Below, piece by piece: positions 16,021 through 23,277 of a stretch of DNA of 39,447 nucleotides. The notes below the pieces were generated by a model, which saw only the letters and a program-made list of their open reading frames with translations, had not been told where the DNA came from and did not search any database. Made by a program: the position numbers and the translations under genes. How positions within the stretch are numbered: position 1 is the stretch's first letter; every line of letters begins with the position of its first letter. Origin of the DNA: Streptomyces rochei (GTDB taxonomy: Bacteria; Actinomycetota; Actinomycetes; Streptomycetales; Streptomycetaceae). Location: assembly GCA_002155895.1 (NCBI GenBank), contig MUMD01000220.1, forward strand, positions 1 through 39,447. The letters run 5' to 3'.

Positions 16021-16524
16021 GGGCCCTGATGTGCTCCAAGCCTTACACGGTGACCATCACCCATGCCGACGTCCGCATCATCTGGACGATCCGGCCAGTG
16101 TTCTTCCTTCCTCTCGCGCACCGGCAGGAAGCCGAACTCCCAGCATGCGCACATAGCTTCAAGCCCCGCGCAGACTGAGTTACAACTTTCTCTACTGGTT
16201 CTACTGGTGCTACTGGTTCAAGGCAGCTCGCTCCGCTCACCGCGCGCGGCCCGACCCCGGCCGGGTCGGCGCTCCTGTCTCCGCCCCGCTCCAGCCCGGC
16301 CGGCGCCCGTGCCTAATGCCGGAGAAGGGATACGTCGCGGCTGGGGCGGTCGGCTCCGCGGTTTTACGGAGCCACTTTGGCACGAGCCTCGAAGATCATG
16401 GCCTCAATGTCGTGCTTTACCGGGCAGGTCCACAGAATGCCCGACGCGCCGGAAGCTTACGGGGCCGTTATCACTCGCGCCAAAGCAGCGCCACCCCAAA
16501 GCCGCTCCACCGACCTCGTGACCG
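16021..16524. other. Gene-poor relic DNA between integrase and HEPN gene
   Basis: I see no convincing gene here. Open frames exist on both strands but lack family features and ribosome sites. The stretch holds a 9-bp tandem repeat (16191-16217) and a small hairpin, GGCTCCG (16352-16358) with CGGAGCC (16367-16373), which may end the minus-strand parA-HEPN transcript. GC content begins to fall towards the right end. Confidence 0.5.
16191..16217. repeat. Three tandem 9-bp iteron-like repeats
   Basis: TCTACTGGT occurs at 16191-16199 and 16200-16208, with a one-base variant GCTACTGGT at 16209-16217. Short direct repeats of this kind resemble replication iterons or regulator sites of integrative plasmids; that reading is inferred from context. 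Confidence 0.55.
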
Positions 16525-17130
16525 TCAACAGCACGCGTCGATAGCAGTGACAACATTTTCCACGATCTCAATTGCTTCCAATGCGTCAACATCTGTAAGC
16601 GGGGTTACATTTCCCGGACTCAACGGATCTAGGTCGCATTCATGCACGATCCGATTGCGGCGACTAACTACCACACCCAACGCAGTCTTGACGGCTCCTG
16701 CATCCTTTGGAAAAGCAGACGACCAGATCTTATTTAGGCCAACCATGGCTAAACCGCTACTAATGTCATCAGGCCGCTGATACGTCTCAAGCCCAAGTCG
16801 TTCAGCAACATAAGTTCTAGCCGTGATTTCCATGTCAGCGGGGCCAGATGCAGCCGCAGCGAAAATCTGACTGATCGCCCCAAAATGGAGCCCCACCTTT
16901 CCACCACTGCCGCTAGGGATCCGCGTCATCAAAATATCAACGGCGCGATCCAGCACAATGCCGTGCACATAAGAATCCAGAGCAGCAACCGCGTGGACCA
17001 GAGCGGACCGGTATAGGTCTGAGCCATCAAGACGCCCATGCGTCATCGACGCCAAAGACTGCCCAACCCCAACCAAATCACGAGCCCGAGCTACTTCTCT
17101 CGAAAATTGCCCCAGCCTGACCGTCGGCAT
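16525..17130 (-). CDS. HEPN-domain protein (RiboL-PSP-HEPN-like), partner of ParA-like ATPase
   Basis: A 201-residue all-helical protein. An N-terminal helix DLYRSALVHAVAALDSYVHG and a C-terminal VVVSRRNRIVHECDLDP fit the RiboL-PSP-HEPN type. R158 and H163 form the R-x4-H motif that makes the RNase centre of many HEPN toxins, and Asn follows the Arg as usual. HEPN proteins act as RNases in toxin-antitoxin, abortive infection and CRISPR settings, but activity here is unproven. The ATG overlaps the ParA-like stop as TGATG, so translation is coupled. Codon use is far less GC-rich than the chromosome, and residue 127 is encoded by TTA (16750-16752), the bldA-dependent leucine codon. The ORF is intact, in contrast to the decayed integrase beside it. 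Confidence 0.8.
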   Translation of the reverse strand: MPTVRLGQFSREVARARDLVGVGQSLASMTHGRLDGSDLYRSALVHAVAALDSYVHGIVLDRAVDILMTRIPSGSGGKVGLHFGAISQIFAAAASGPADMEITARTYVAERLGLETYQRPDDISSGLAMVGLNKIWSSAFPKDAGAVKTALGVVVSRRNRIVHECDLDPLSPGNVTPLTDVDALEAIEIVENVVTAIDACC

Positions 17131-18179
17131 CAGTCTTCCTGACAGGTCAAGCGCTCAACCCTAGCCGCTAGCTCATCGAAGGTATTACGGAACTTAATGA
17201 TATTCTCTTGTGTGATTTCCCATACGCTGCCGCCTCGCCCTACATCCTGTTGAGTCAGCGTAAAGACGGGCTTCCGGTTTTGCTGTGAATTGGCAATCAG
17301 TGCATTGAAGTCAGGAATCGAAGCCAAGCGGTAGGACGCTTCCAAATTCGCGGCAGAGTACGTCTCTTCTGGCAGCATCAACCCCGCACCAGTTAGCGCC
17401 GGGACCAGCGTCTCATCAATCGTCGCATCCAAGGCGTCGAAGTACTCCTTGAAGGCGATTGTCGGGGCATTGTTCTTGAGTCGATACCTCTGCACGATCA
17501 CACCGAGGAATTTTAGGTCCGGCTTGGGGAAAGCGTAATCAGCCTTAGAAAGCGCCTCCAACTCGGAAGCCCTTTCAGCCCACCTCGACCACTTGGGAAT
17601 CACCCTGGCAAGTGAATCCATTGCCATTACCGAGAAGACGTCGGGACTCGCCGGAACAATAAAATAATCGGACGTGGCGACGAGATTCTGATTGATGGAT
17701 CCGAGTCCCGGACTCAAGTCGATGATCACATAATCCGCGTCGTATTTTTCGGCAGTAATCTTGAACAGGTGCGAGAAGCTACCGGGAAGGTTCTTCAATG
17801 CCTGAATGGACTCAGACAGCTGTTGGGCGACACCCAGGGAAACCTCATCCTCAGCCAGTCCTACGTGGCCTGGAACCAGGTAGAGCCCTTCACGCCCAGA
17901 CACCTCAACGCACTCTACCGGCGCAAGCGGCCTGGGTCGGGACTGAAATGCGGGGTCGAGGGCGTCGCGAAGGTTCCTGTCAGGGTTTTCTTTGTAGAAA
18001 GTTTCCAAGGCGTCGGACTGCGTCAAGTCCAAAACCATGCCGGTTAGATTGCACTGCGGATCCGCGTCCACCATGATCACTTTCTTACCCCTCTCGGCCA
18101 GCATCCAAGAGAGGTTGAAGCACGTGGTCGTCTTACTCACGCCGCCCTTGTTATTGAACATCGCAATTACCTTGGCCAC
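17130..18179 (-). CDS. ParA/MinD-like P-loop ATPase
   Basis: A protein of about 349 residues from GTG 18179, with GGGGG upstream; a TTG one codon earlier is less likely. The deviant Walker A is NNKGGVSKTTT, with the signature Lys and Ser in place of the usual Gly before the second Lys. Walker A' is VDADPQCNLTG and the Walker B-like part is YVIIDLSPGLGSINQ, followed by YFIVPASPDVFSVMAMDSL. These are diagnostic of ParA partition ATPases. The C-terminal 100 residues are divergent. No ParB follows; instead a HEPN gene overlaps by one base. Both genes lie in a low-GC block of foreign origin. Plasmid partition, or nucleotide-dependent control of the HEPN protein, are the two leading readings. Confidence 0.85.
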   Translation of the reverse strand: MAKVIAMFNNKGGVSKTTTCFNLSWMLAERGKKVIMVDADPQCNLTGMVLDLTQSDALETFYKENPDRNLRDALDPAFQSRPRPLAPVECVEVSGREGLYLVPGHVGLAEDEVSLGVAQQLSESIQALKNLPGSFSHLFKITAEKYDADYVIIDLSPGLGSINQNLVATSDYFIVPASPDVFSVMAMDSLARVIPKWSRWAERASELEALSKADYAFPKPDLKFLGVIVQRYRLKNNAPTIAFKEYFDALDATIDETLVPALTGAGLMLPEETYSAANLEASYRLASIPDFNALIANSQQNRKPVFTLTQQDVGRGGSVWEITQENIIKFRNTFDELAARVERLTCQED

Positions 18180-18196
18180 CAATAGCCCCCATCAGT

Positions 18197-18230
18197 AGGT
18201 AGCACTCACCCGCGCGATCGCGAGGTAGCA
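18197..18230. repeat. Two direct repeats AGGTAGCA upstream of the parA-like gene
   Basis: AGGTAGCA occurs at 18197-18204 and again at 18223-18230, starts 26 bp apart, each followed by a CTC within two bases. They lie 18-51 bp before the parA-like start and could be operator or centromere-like sites for the ATPase (inference). Confidence 0.45.
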
Positions 18231-18433
18231 ACTCTACCGCTGAGATCCTCGCGGCATGGCGTTCTTTGGGCGGACGGTGCGAGGGCGAGTAGCTCAGTAG
18301 CCACCGGCAAGCTGCGTTTCGTCATCACAGCATCTCGGCCCATCGCTCGTGACGGATCCACTGACTGACAGCCCCGGAGCCCCGGTACAGCGGAGAAGTA
18401 CGGCCACCGTGCCGGTCGCTGTCGGACGTGTCC

Positions 18434-18874
18434 TCACACCGGCCAGGCGTCGGTCATCTCGAAGGAGACCACCGTCCCGCCGAAACGGCTCGGCCCGGCG
18501 TGCCACGAGTCGGCGATGGCGTCGACCAGGGGCAGCCCGCGCCCGTGCGGGTCGTCGGAGTCGGGGCACCTCAGCCGTACGTCCGCCGGGGGCCCCGGGT
18601 TGTGCACCTCGACCCGGAGGGTCGTCCCCTCGCGGAACCACTCCACCCGCATGACCTCGGTTTCGTCGTCCTGCCTGCCGTGCAGGACGGCGTTGGTCAC
18701 CAGCTCCGACAGCAGCAGTACGCAGTCGTCGAGGGAGCAGGCCGGCGCGTAGGGGGTGATGAACTTCCGGAACCACCGCCGGGCCCGGGGCACGGATTCC
18801 GCGACGAGGGGCAAGGTCATCGCGCCGAGACGCGGTGACTCTTCACAGGGATGACGGTCGATCGTGTAGGCCAT
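18434..18874 (-). CDS. RsbW-like ATP-binding protein (HATPase_c_2)
   Basis: A 146-residue protein of the anti-sigma-factor kinase superfamily common in Streptomyces. The N box is LLLSELVTNAVLHG, the G1-like box is CPDSDDPHGRGLPLVDAIAD, and GGTVVSFEM forms the last strand. This is a GHKL ATP-binding fold lacking a histidine-kinase dimerisation domain. Such proteins phosphorylate anti-anti-sigma factors or act as orphan signalling modules. It diverges from a GntR/UTRA regulator across 203 bp, a pairing often seen in this genus. A possible TATAGA -10 lies 17 bp from a palindrome occupying the -35 position, which implies repression by the GntR protein. Confidence 0.85.
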   Translation of the reverse strand: MAYTIDRHPCEESPRLGAMTLPLVAESVPRARRWFRKFITPYAPACSLDDCVLLLSELVTNAVLHGRQDDETEVMRVEWFREGTTLRVEVHNPGPPADVRLRCPDSDDPHGRGLPLVDAIADSWHAGPSRFGGTVVSFEMTDAWPV

Positions 18875-18914
18875 CAGCGCTCAACCCTTCGCAATGGAGA
18901 CCTCTTACTACCTC

Positions 18915-18953
18915 TCTATACAGGTGACTTTAGGGCAGCATCTCTAGAGATGC
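18915..18953 (-). promoter_or_regulatory. Promoter of RsbW-like gene with 16-bp palindrome over the -35
   Basis: The 16-bp palindrome GCATCTCTAGAGATGC (18938-18953) starts exactly at the -35 position of a minus-strand promoter whose -10 is TATAGA (18915-18920), spacer 17 bp. It shares the TCTAGAGA core with a second site in the GntR promoter. Confidence 0.6.
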
Positions 18954-19040
18954 GGTCGGATCGCGGGAAGAGTGCCGAAGAGTGCGGCGCGGGCCGGAGT
19001 CGGCGGCTACGCGCGGCGAGCGGGTGCGCAACCTGTGGCC

Positions 19041-19055
19041 TAAGGTGTCTAGAGA
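19041..19055 (+). promoter_or_regulatory. GntR gene promoter -10 overlapping a second operator-like site
   Basis: TAAGGT (19041-19046) looks like a -10 element; TGTCTAGAGA (19046-19055) overlaps its end and differs by one base from the palindrome core TCTCTAGAGA at 18941. This fits autorepression by the GntR protein. Confidence 0.5.
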
Positions 19056-19077
19056 AGAGCGGGAGGAGACCTGCGGG

Positions 19078-19836
19078 ATGGCCCATACGGGAGACGGCCC
19101 TCGGCCCAAGTACCAGCGGATCGCGGACACCCTGCGTGAGGCGATCCAGGCGGGCCGGTACGGTCCTGGGGATCGGCTTCCGGGGGAGAACGAACTCATG
19201 GCCGCACACGGTGTGGCGCGCATGACGGCTCGCCAGGCGCTGGGTGTCCTGCGGGACGAGGGCATTGCCGAAGCCCGCAAAGGAGCCGGCGTCTTCGTCC
19301 GTACCTTCCGCCCGCTCCGACGTCGCGGCATTCAGCGGCTGGCCGAGCGGCAGTGGGGCAACGGCCGTTCCATCTGGTCGGCGGACATCGAGAACCGTTC
19401 CCTTGAGGTGGATCAGGTCACCGTGTCCGAGGAGCCTTCGCCCGACCGCGTCGGCGCGGTCCTGGGGCTGGCCGACGAGGAGCCGGTGTGCGTGAGGCGG
19501 CGCCGCTTCGTCCTGGACGGCAAGCCCGTGCTGCTCGCGACGAGCTACCTGCCGATGTCGCTGGTCGCCGGATCCGCGATCACCCAGGAGGACACCGGGG
19601 AGGGCGGGACGTACGCCCGGCTCGCCGAACTCGGCCACAAGCCGGTGCACTTCCGCGAGGAGATCCGCTCACGCATGCCCACGAAGGACGAGGCGTCACA
19701 GCTGTGCATGTCCGCGGGCACCCCGGCCCTGCTCATCTGCCGCACGGCGTTCACGGGCGACGGTCGTTCCGTCGAGGTCAATGAGATGACGCTGGACGCC
19801 GCGTCGTACGTTCTGGAGTACGACTTCGACGCTTGA
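19078..19836 (+). CDS. GntR-family regulator with UTRA domain (HutC subfamily)
   Basis: A 252-residue protein. The N-terminal winged helix at about 10-78 shows PKYQRIADTLREAIQAGRYG, GDRLPGENELMAAHGVARMT and ARQALGVLRDEG. The UTRA effector domain (about 95-248) shows VCVRRRRFVLDGKPVLLATSY and the end pattern of small-molecule-binding UTRA proteins. The ATG is chosen for the GGGAGGAG 9 bp upstream; earlier in-frame starts cross the promoter. The ligand is unknown. It probably represses itself and the divergent ATP-binding gene through TCTAGAGA sites. KorSA-type regulators of pSAM2-like elements are also GntR proteins, so a link with the adjacent relic island is possible. Confidence 0.87.
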   Translation: MAHTGDGPRPKYQRIADTLREAIQAGRYGPGDRLPGENELMAAHGVARMTARQALGVLRDEGIAEARKGAGVFVRTFRPLRRRGIQRLAERQWGNGRSIWSADIENRSLEVDQVTVSEEPSPDRVGAVLGLADEEPVCVRRRRFVLDGKPVLLATSYLPMSLVAGSAITQEDTGEGGTYARLAELGHKPVHFREEIRSRMPTKDEASQLCMSAGTPALLICRTAFTGDGRSVEVNEMTLDAASYVLEYDFDA

Positions 19837-20005
19837 GCCCGGGGCGCGACCCGTCGGCGTGTCCGGTGCCGCCGCACGTCGGCTGGGCGGGCGGCGCTGA
19901 CAGGTCTCCCTTTGCCGTCGGTGAAGACCGGCCAGGTAGGGGAGACGCCAGGGGAACGCCCCTCACCGGCACGCTCGGTGGGGGTGAGGGGCGTATCGGC
20001 GGGCG

Positions 20006-20563
20006 TCAGCCCATGCTCTTCGCGCCGTCCAGGGACTCCCGGATGATGTCGGCGTGGCCGGCGTGCTGGGCGGTCTCGGCGATGATGTGGATCAGTACGC
20101 GGCGGGCCGACCACTGGGTGTCGGCTTCGAACCACGGGGCCTTCGGGAGCGGCCAGGCGGCGTCGAGGTCGGGGAGGGTGGCGACCACGTCGTCGGTGCG
20201 GCGGGCCACGTCGGTGTAGGCGGCCAGTACGCCGTCGAGCGTCTCGCCCGGCAGCATGCGGAACTCGTCGGCGCGCCGGGCCCAGTCCTCCTCGGTCATG
20301 GCCGTGAAGTCGCCCATCGCCGACGGGCCCTCCAGGATGAAGTCGACCCAGCCCCGCTCGACCGACGTCACGTGCTTGATCAGGCCGCCCAGGCACAGCT
20401 CGCTGGCGGTGGTCCGCAGGCCGACCTGCTCGTCGGTGAGGTCGCGGGTGGTGAAGCGCAGGAAGTGCCGGTGCTTGGCCAGCATCTCCAGCAGATCGGC
20501 GCGCTCGCCGGTGACGGTCGTCGTCGTGGCCGCTTCGCGGGGGGTCTGCTCGTTGGAGGTCAT
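20006..20563 (-). CDS. DinB/DUF664-family protein
   Basis: A 185-residue four-helix-bundle protein. EMLAKHRHFLRFTTRDLTDEQ, then GGLIKHVTSVERGWVDF and the C-terminal IIAETAQHAGHADIIRE give the three His positions that bind a metal in the DinB superfamily. Many actinobacterial DinB/DUF664 proteins are thought to be thiol (mycothiol or bacillithiol)-dependent S-transferases; the substrate is unknown. The ATG beginning MTSNEQ is used, with GGAAGG upstream. The 169 bp between the GntR stop and this stop hold no gene. Confidence 0.82.
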   Translation of the reverse strand: MTSNEQTPREAATTTTVTGERADLLEMLAKHRHFLRFTTRDLTDEQVGLRTTASELCLGGLIKHVTSVERGWVDFILEGPSAMGDFTAMTEEDWARRADEFRMLPGETLDGVLAAYTDVARRTDDVVATLPDLDAAWPLPKAPWFEADTQWSARRVLIHIIAETAQHAGHADIIRESLDGAKSMG

Positions 20564-20687
20564 GGTGCCGCCTTCCGGTGTCCTGCTCCGTCGGTGTGAG
20601 AACACGCTATGAGGCATGGAGGTCAGGTTCTGTCCTAGATGCGGAAGGTCATGACGGATTTTCGCGCGTCCGGCCGGCCCCGCCCCT

Positions 20688-20693
20688 TACGAT
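20688..20693 (+). promoter_or_regulatory. -10 element of tRNA-Trp-like gene
   Basis: TACGAT lies 14 bp before the tRNA-like 5' end, the right distance for a short leader. A clear -35 was not found at 17 bp. Confidence 0.35.
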
Positions 20694-20706
20694 CGCGGGC
20701 AAGGGG

Positions 20707-20781
20707 CGGGACGTAGCGCAGTGGTCGACGCGAGCGGTCTCCAGAACCGCGAGGACGCCGGTTCGAATCCGGTCGTCCCGC
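20707..20781 (+). tRNA. Atypical tRNA-Trp (anticodon CCA)
   Basis: Acceptor strands CGGGACG (20707-20713) and CGTCCCG (20774-20780) pair fully. The anticodon arm is GCGGT-CTCCAGA-ACCGC with CCA at 20741-20743. The T arm GCCGG-TTCGAAT-CCGGT is normal. The D arm can form only three pairs and leaves an extra base before the anticodon arm. Position 37 is G instead of the usual A of bacterial tRNA-Trp. No 3' CCA is encoded. It may be a second, divergent tRNA-Trp or a tRNA-like relic. Confidence 0.65.
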
Positions 20782-20824
20782 CCCCCTTCGGGAGCGTTGC
20801 GGCCCGGTTCGGGGGAGGGCGTGG

Positions 20825-22303
20825 TCAGGGGCGAAGGGTGCCGTACAGCTTCGGCAGGTCCACCAGTTCCACGTCCGGTGAGGTGTCGGCGGCCCGGCGG
20901 GCCTTGTCGTTGAAGCCCGTCCCGCTGAAGCAGAGGAGCTTCGTACGGCTGGTGTCGTAGCGGCCGGTGCGGGTGATCACGTCCCGGATGTGGCGCAGGC
21001 GGTCGATGTGGGCGATGCCCATCGTGTCGTTCCACTTGGCCTCGCCGATCGCCAGCAGGGGAGGTTTCGTGCCGTCGGCGACTCCCACGACGGCGACGTC
21101 CACCTCGTGGGACGTGCGGGTCGGTGGGTCGTTCACGACGCCGTGGCCGACGTGGGCGGGGAGACCGCCGAGGAGGTCGGGGTCGGCGTGGTGCAGGGCC
21201 CACTCGCGGCATACCTGTTCGAAGTGAGGGCCGAGGACGTTGGCCACGAAGCGGCGTCGGCTGGCCTGCCAGACTCGGGCCGCGTTGCCCGGCCGTTCGA
21301 GTTGGGGCCAGACCGGGCGCATCACCGCGTGGTAGAAGGCGATCAGGGGTTCCGAAATGCGGTACGTGGAGCGGTTGGCGCGGAAGGCGTCCGCCTCTCG
21401 CTGGAGCAGCCCGGCGTCCTCCAGGACGTTGATGGGGTGGGCGATGTCGGTGGCCTTGCGTTCCAGGTAACCGGCGATGCCGCCGCGGGTGGTGTTGCCC
21501 TCGGCCACCGCTCCGAGCACCGAGAGGTAGAGCGCGGTGTCGCGCAGATCGGGTTCCTCGGCGAGGAGGTAGCGGGCTTCCCTGAAGAGGGGTGTCTCCG
21601 GGTTCAGTACGGTCCGGATCACCCAGTCGTCGAAGTCGCCCGGACCCGAGGGGCTGTCCCCGCGCGCGAACTCGCGGCGATAGGCGGGGGTGCCTCCCAC
21701 GATGGCGTGCACTTGCAGAGCGAGCCGCGGATCGGTGATGTCCCAGAACTGGGCCGCGAGTTGGTGGTCGAGGGAACGGACCACCAGTTCCAGGCCCGCC
21801 CGGCCCCGCAGTGGCGCGTTGCCGGACAGCAGACGGCCCATGAAGGTCAGCGCGGAACCGCAGAGCAGGAGCCGGGTCCGGGACGCGGTGCGCTGCTCGC
21901 GCAGGGGGCGCAGCGCGTTCTGGATGATCGACGGCAGCTCCGGGTTGGCCTTGGCCAGGTAGGGGAATTCGTCGATCACCACCGGCACCGGGCGTTCGGT
22001 CCCCAGAGCCAGCAGCGCGTCGACTGCTTCGTGCCAGTCGGCGAAGTGATAGGGGCTGGGAGGGAGGACGTGCGCGGTGAGGGCCGTGCTCAGGCGACGC
22101 AGGGATTCGGCGTCGGTGGCCTCCGTCGCGCCGAAGTAGAAGCCGCCCGTCGCCTCACAGGCCGCTTCCAGCAGGAAGGTCTTTCCCTGACGTCTCCTTC
22201 CGGAGACCACCCCCAGCGTCGCACCGGGCTGGGCGTCCGTGACGAACCGGGTCAGGGCAGCCCACTCGTAGTCGCGGTCGAACATGTCGGCGGGCTTGTC
22301 CAT
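20825..22303 (-). CDS. P-loop ATPase with C-terminal DUF234 (nuclease-like) domain
   Basis: A 492-residue protein of the archaeal-ATPase/DUF234 type. The Walker A is SGRRRQGKTFLLEA at about 35-48 and the Walker B is VPVVIDEFPYLA. A sensor-like LLLCGSALTFMGRLLSG, the stretch VGGTPAYRREF and a winged-helix part (GGIAGYLERK...NVLEDAGLLQRE) follow. The C-terminal DUF234 region carries EVDVAVVG and LAIGEAKWN, which resembles the D-(E)xK core of PD-(D/E)XK nucleases. These proteins often occur in mobile or defence contexts, but their role is unknown. The ATG 22303 follows GAGG. A 33-bp near-palindrome 17 bp upstream is the likely promoter and operator. Confidence 0.85.
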   Translation of the reverse strand: MDKPADMFDRDYEWAALTRFVTDAQPGATLGVVSGRRRQGKTFLLEAACEATGGFYFGATEATDAESLRRLSTALTAHVLPPSPYHFADWHEAVDALLALGTERPVPVVIDEFPYLAKANPELPSIIQNALRPLREQRTASRTRLLLCGSALTFMGRLLSGNAPLRGRAGLELVVRSLDHQLAAQFWDITDPRLALQVHAIVGGTPAYRREFARGDSPSGPGDFDDWVIRTVLNPETPLFREARYLLAEEPDLRDTALYLSVLGAVAEGNTTRGGIAGYLERKATDIAHPINVLEDAGLLQREADAFRANRSTYRISEPLIAFYHAVMRPVWPQLERPGNAARVWQASRRRFVANVLGPHFEQVCREWALHHADPDLLGGLPAHVGHGVVNDPPTRTSHEVDVAVVGVADGTKPPLLAIGEAKWNDTMGIAHIDRLRHIRDVITRTGRYDTSRTKLLCFSGTGFNDKARRAADTSPDVELVDLPKLYGTLRP

Positions 22304-22319
22304 GCGCACGGCCTCGGTA

Positions 22320-22352
22320 ATAGGGGTACGTTTCTATAAACTGTATCCCTAT
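22320..22352 (-). promoter_or_regulatory. Near-palindromic promoter/operator of the DUF234 ATPase
   Basis: ATAGGGGTACGTTT (22320-22333) mirrors AAACTGTATCCCTAT (22338-22352) with only one mismatch and one unpaired base. It is unusually AT-rich and includes a TATAAA-like centre. The location right before the gene suggests combined promoter and operator. Confidence 0.6.
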
Positions 22353-22388
22353 AAGTGGGGGACGGGCCGGTACCGCGTCGGTCGTGGC

Positions 22389-22778
22389 TCAGCCCGCCGT
22401 GGTCAGACGCCCCCGGCGGCGGTCCCGCAGGGTCGTCCAGGCTGTGCCCAGGGCCAGGGACTGGGCCAGGGCCGAGAGGGCGATGCCGCCGATGAAGAAC
22501 CAGGTCGGGGCGTCGCCGCCCCAGACCGCCTCGCCGAACCAGGCCACGAAGCCGAAGGCCGGGAAGGTGAAGAGGGCCGGCCAGACCCAGGCGAGGGAGG
22601 CGTCGGGGCCGGTGGCGAGGAGGGGTTGCAGCGCGGCCACCGCCGTCGCGCCGCCGACCACGGTGAGGTAGGCCGCGGAGACGCGGTTGGCGACGGTCAG
22701 GCGCGTGAGGGTGCGTATGCGGCTGACGCGGCTCATGCCGCTGATGCGGCCGATAAGGCTGGTGCGGGTGGTGTTCAT
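22389..22778 (-). CDS. SCO4225-family membrane protein
   Basis: A 129-residue protein. After a basic N-terminus (Arg/Thr/Ser-rich, about 32 residues) come about three hydrophobic segments (roughly 33-52, 63-82 and 93-112), with a basic tail RDRRRGRL. Its sequence and its location beside the nickel-binding gene match the small membrane protein family named after SCO4225 of S. coelicolor. The function is unknown. It starts at the ATG MNTTRTSLIG. The gene order with the next two genes is conserved, but spacing (139 bp) leaves co-transcription open. Confidence 0.75.
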   Translation of the reverse strand: MNTTRTSLIGRISGMSRVSRIRTLTRLTVANRVSAAYLTVVGGATAVAALQPLLATGPDASLAWVWPALFTFPAFGFVAWFGEAVWGGDAPTWFFIGGIALSALAQSLALGTAWTTLRDRRRGRLTTAG

Positions 22779-22917
22779 CGGGTGTCGGTCTCCCCCGGAG
22801 GTCGTTTCCCGGCTGGGCGTTTCCGGCCGAACGTGTGTGTCCAGGGTCGGGCGGAGGCGGCCTCCGGAGCCTGAGTACCCGTACTCAAAGTGGGCGGCGC
22901 GGCACCCGGGTGGGGAG

Positions 22918-23166
22918 CTAGACCGTCAGCGGGACCTCGTGGATCTCGTCCGCCTTGTGCCCCGCGCGTTCGTGGACGCGCTGGACCGCGTCGGCCGACG
23001 GGCCCTCGGAGAGGCAGTAGATCGTGCCGGAGTCGGGGTCCGCCCACGCCCGCTCGAAGTGGACGTTCTCGTCCTTCTCCAGGGCGAGGTCCGCCTGGTG
23101 GGCACGGTGGAGCTGGTCCGCGGTGATGCCGTGCATGCCGTGGTGCACGTCCATGAAGTGGGCCAT
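22918..23166 (-). CDS. SCO4226-family nickel-binding protein
   Basis: An 82-residue, His/Asp/Glu-rich protein beginning MAHFMDVHHGMHGITADQLH, then LHRAHQADLALEKDENVHFERAW and CLSEGPSADAVQRVHERAGH. It matches SCO4226 of S. coelicolor, a ferredoxin-like dimer shown to bind nickel; related DUF4242 proteins share the fold. The N-terminal HHGMHG cluster and HERAGH give plausible ligands, although which bind here is inferred. A perfect GGAGGTG precedes the ATG. No signal peptide is present, so it is cytosolic, possibly buffering Ni for Ni-superoxide dismutase or urease (inference). Confidence 0.85.
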   Translation of the reverse strand: MAHFMDVHHGMHGITADQLHRAHQADLALEKDENVHFERAWADPDSGTIYCLSEGPSADAVQRVHERAGHKADEIHEVPLTV

Positions 23167-23277
23167 GGCGTCGCACCTCCTTCGGGAGCGTCTTCCTGCT
23201 CCTTCCAGGGTGCGCGTCCACGGCGGCCGGGGCGAACCGGCCGCCGTGGACGTCGGTACGCCGACGCCGCTACCGCG

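Noticed and set aside
16316-16780. Plus-strand frame across the HEPN gene 3' end
   Set aside because: Composition is not protein-like and it is antisense to the better-supported HEPN gene.
18235-18345. tRNA-like fragments (CTCAGCGGTAGAG on minus strand, GGGCGAGTAGCTCAGTAG on plus strand) near the island's right end
   Set aside because: Only D-arm-like strings are present; no acceptor, anticodon or T arm follows, and no matching copy was found at the left end, so neither a tRNA nor an attachment site can be supported.
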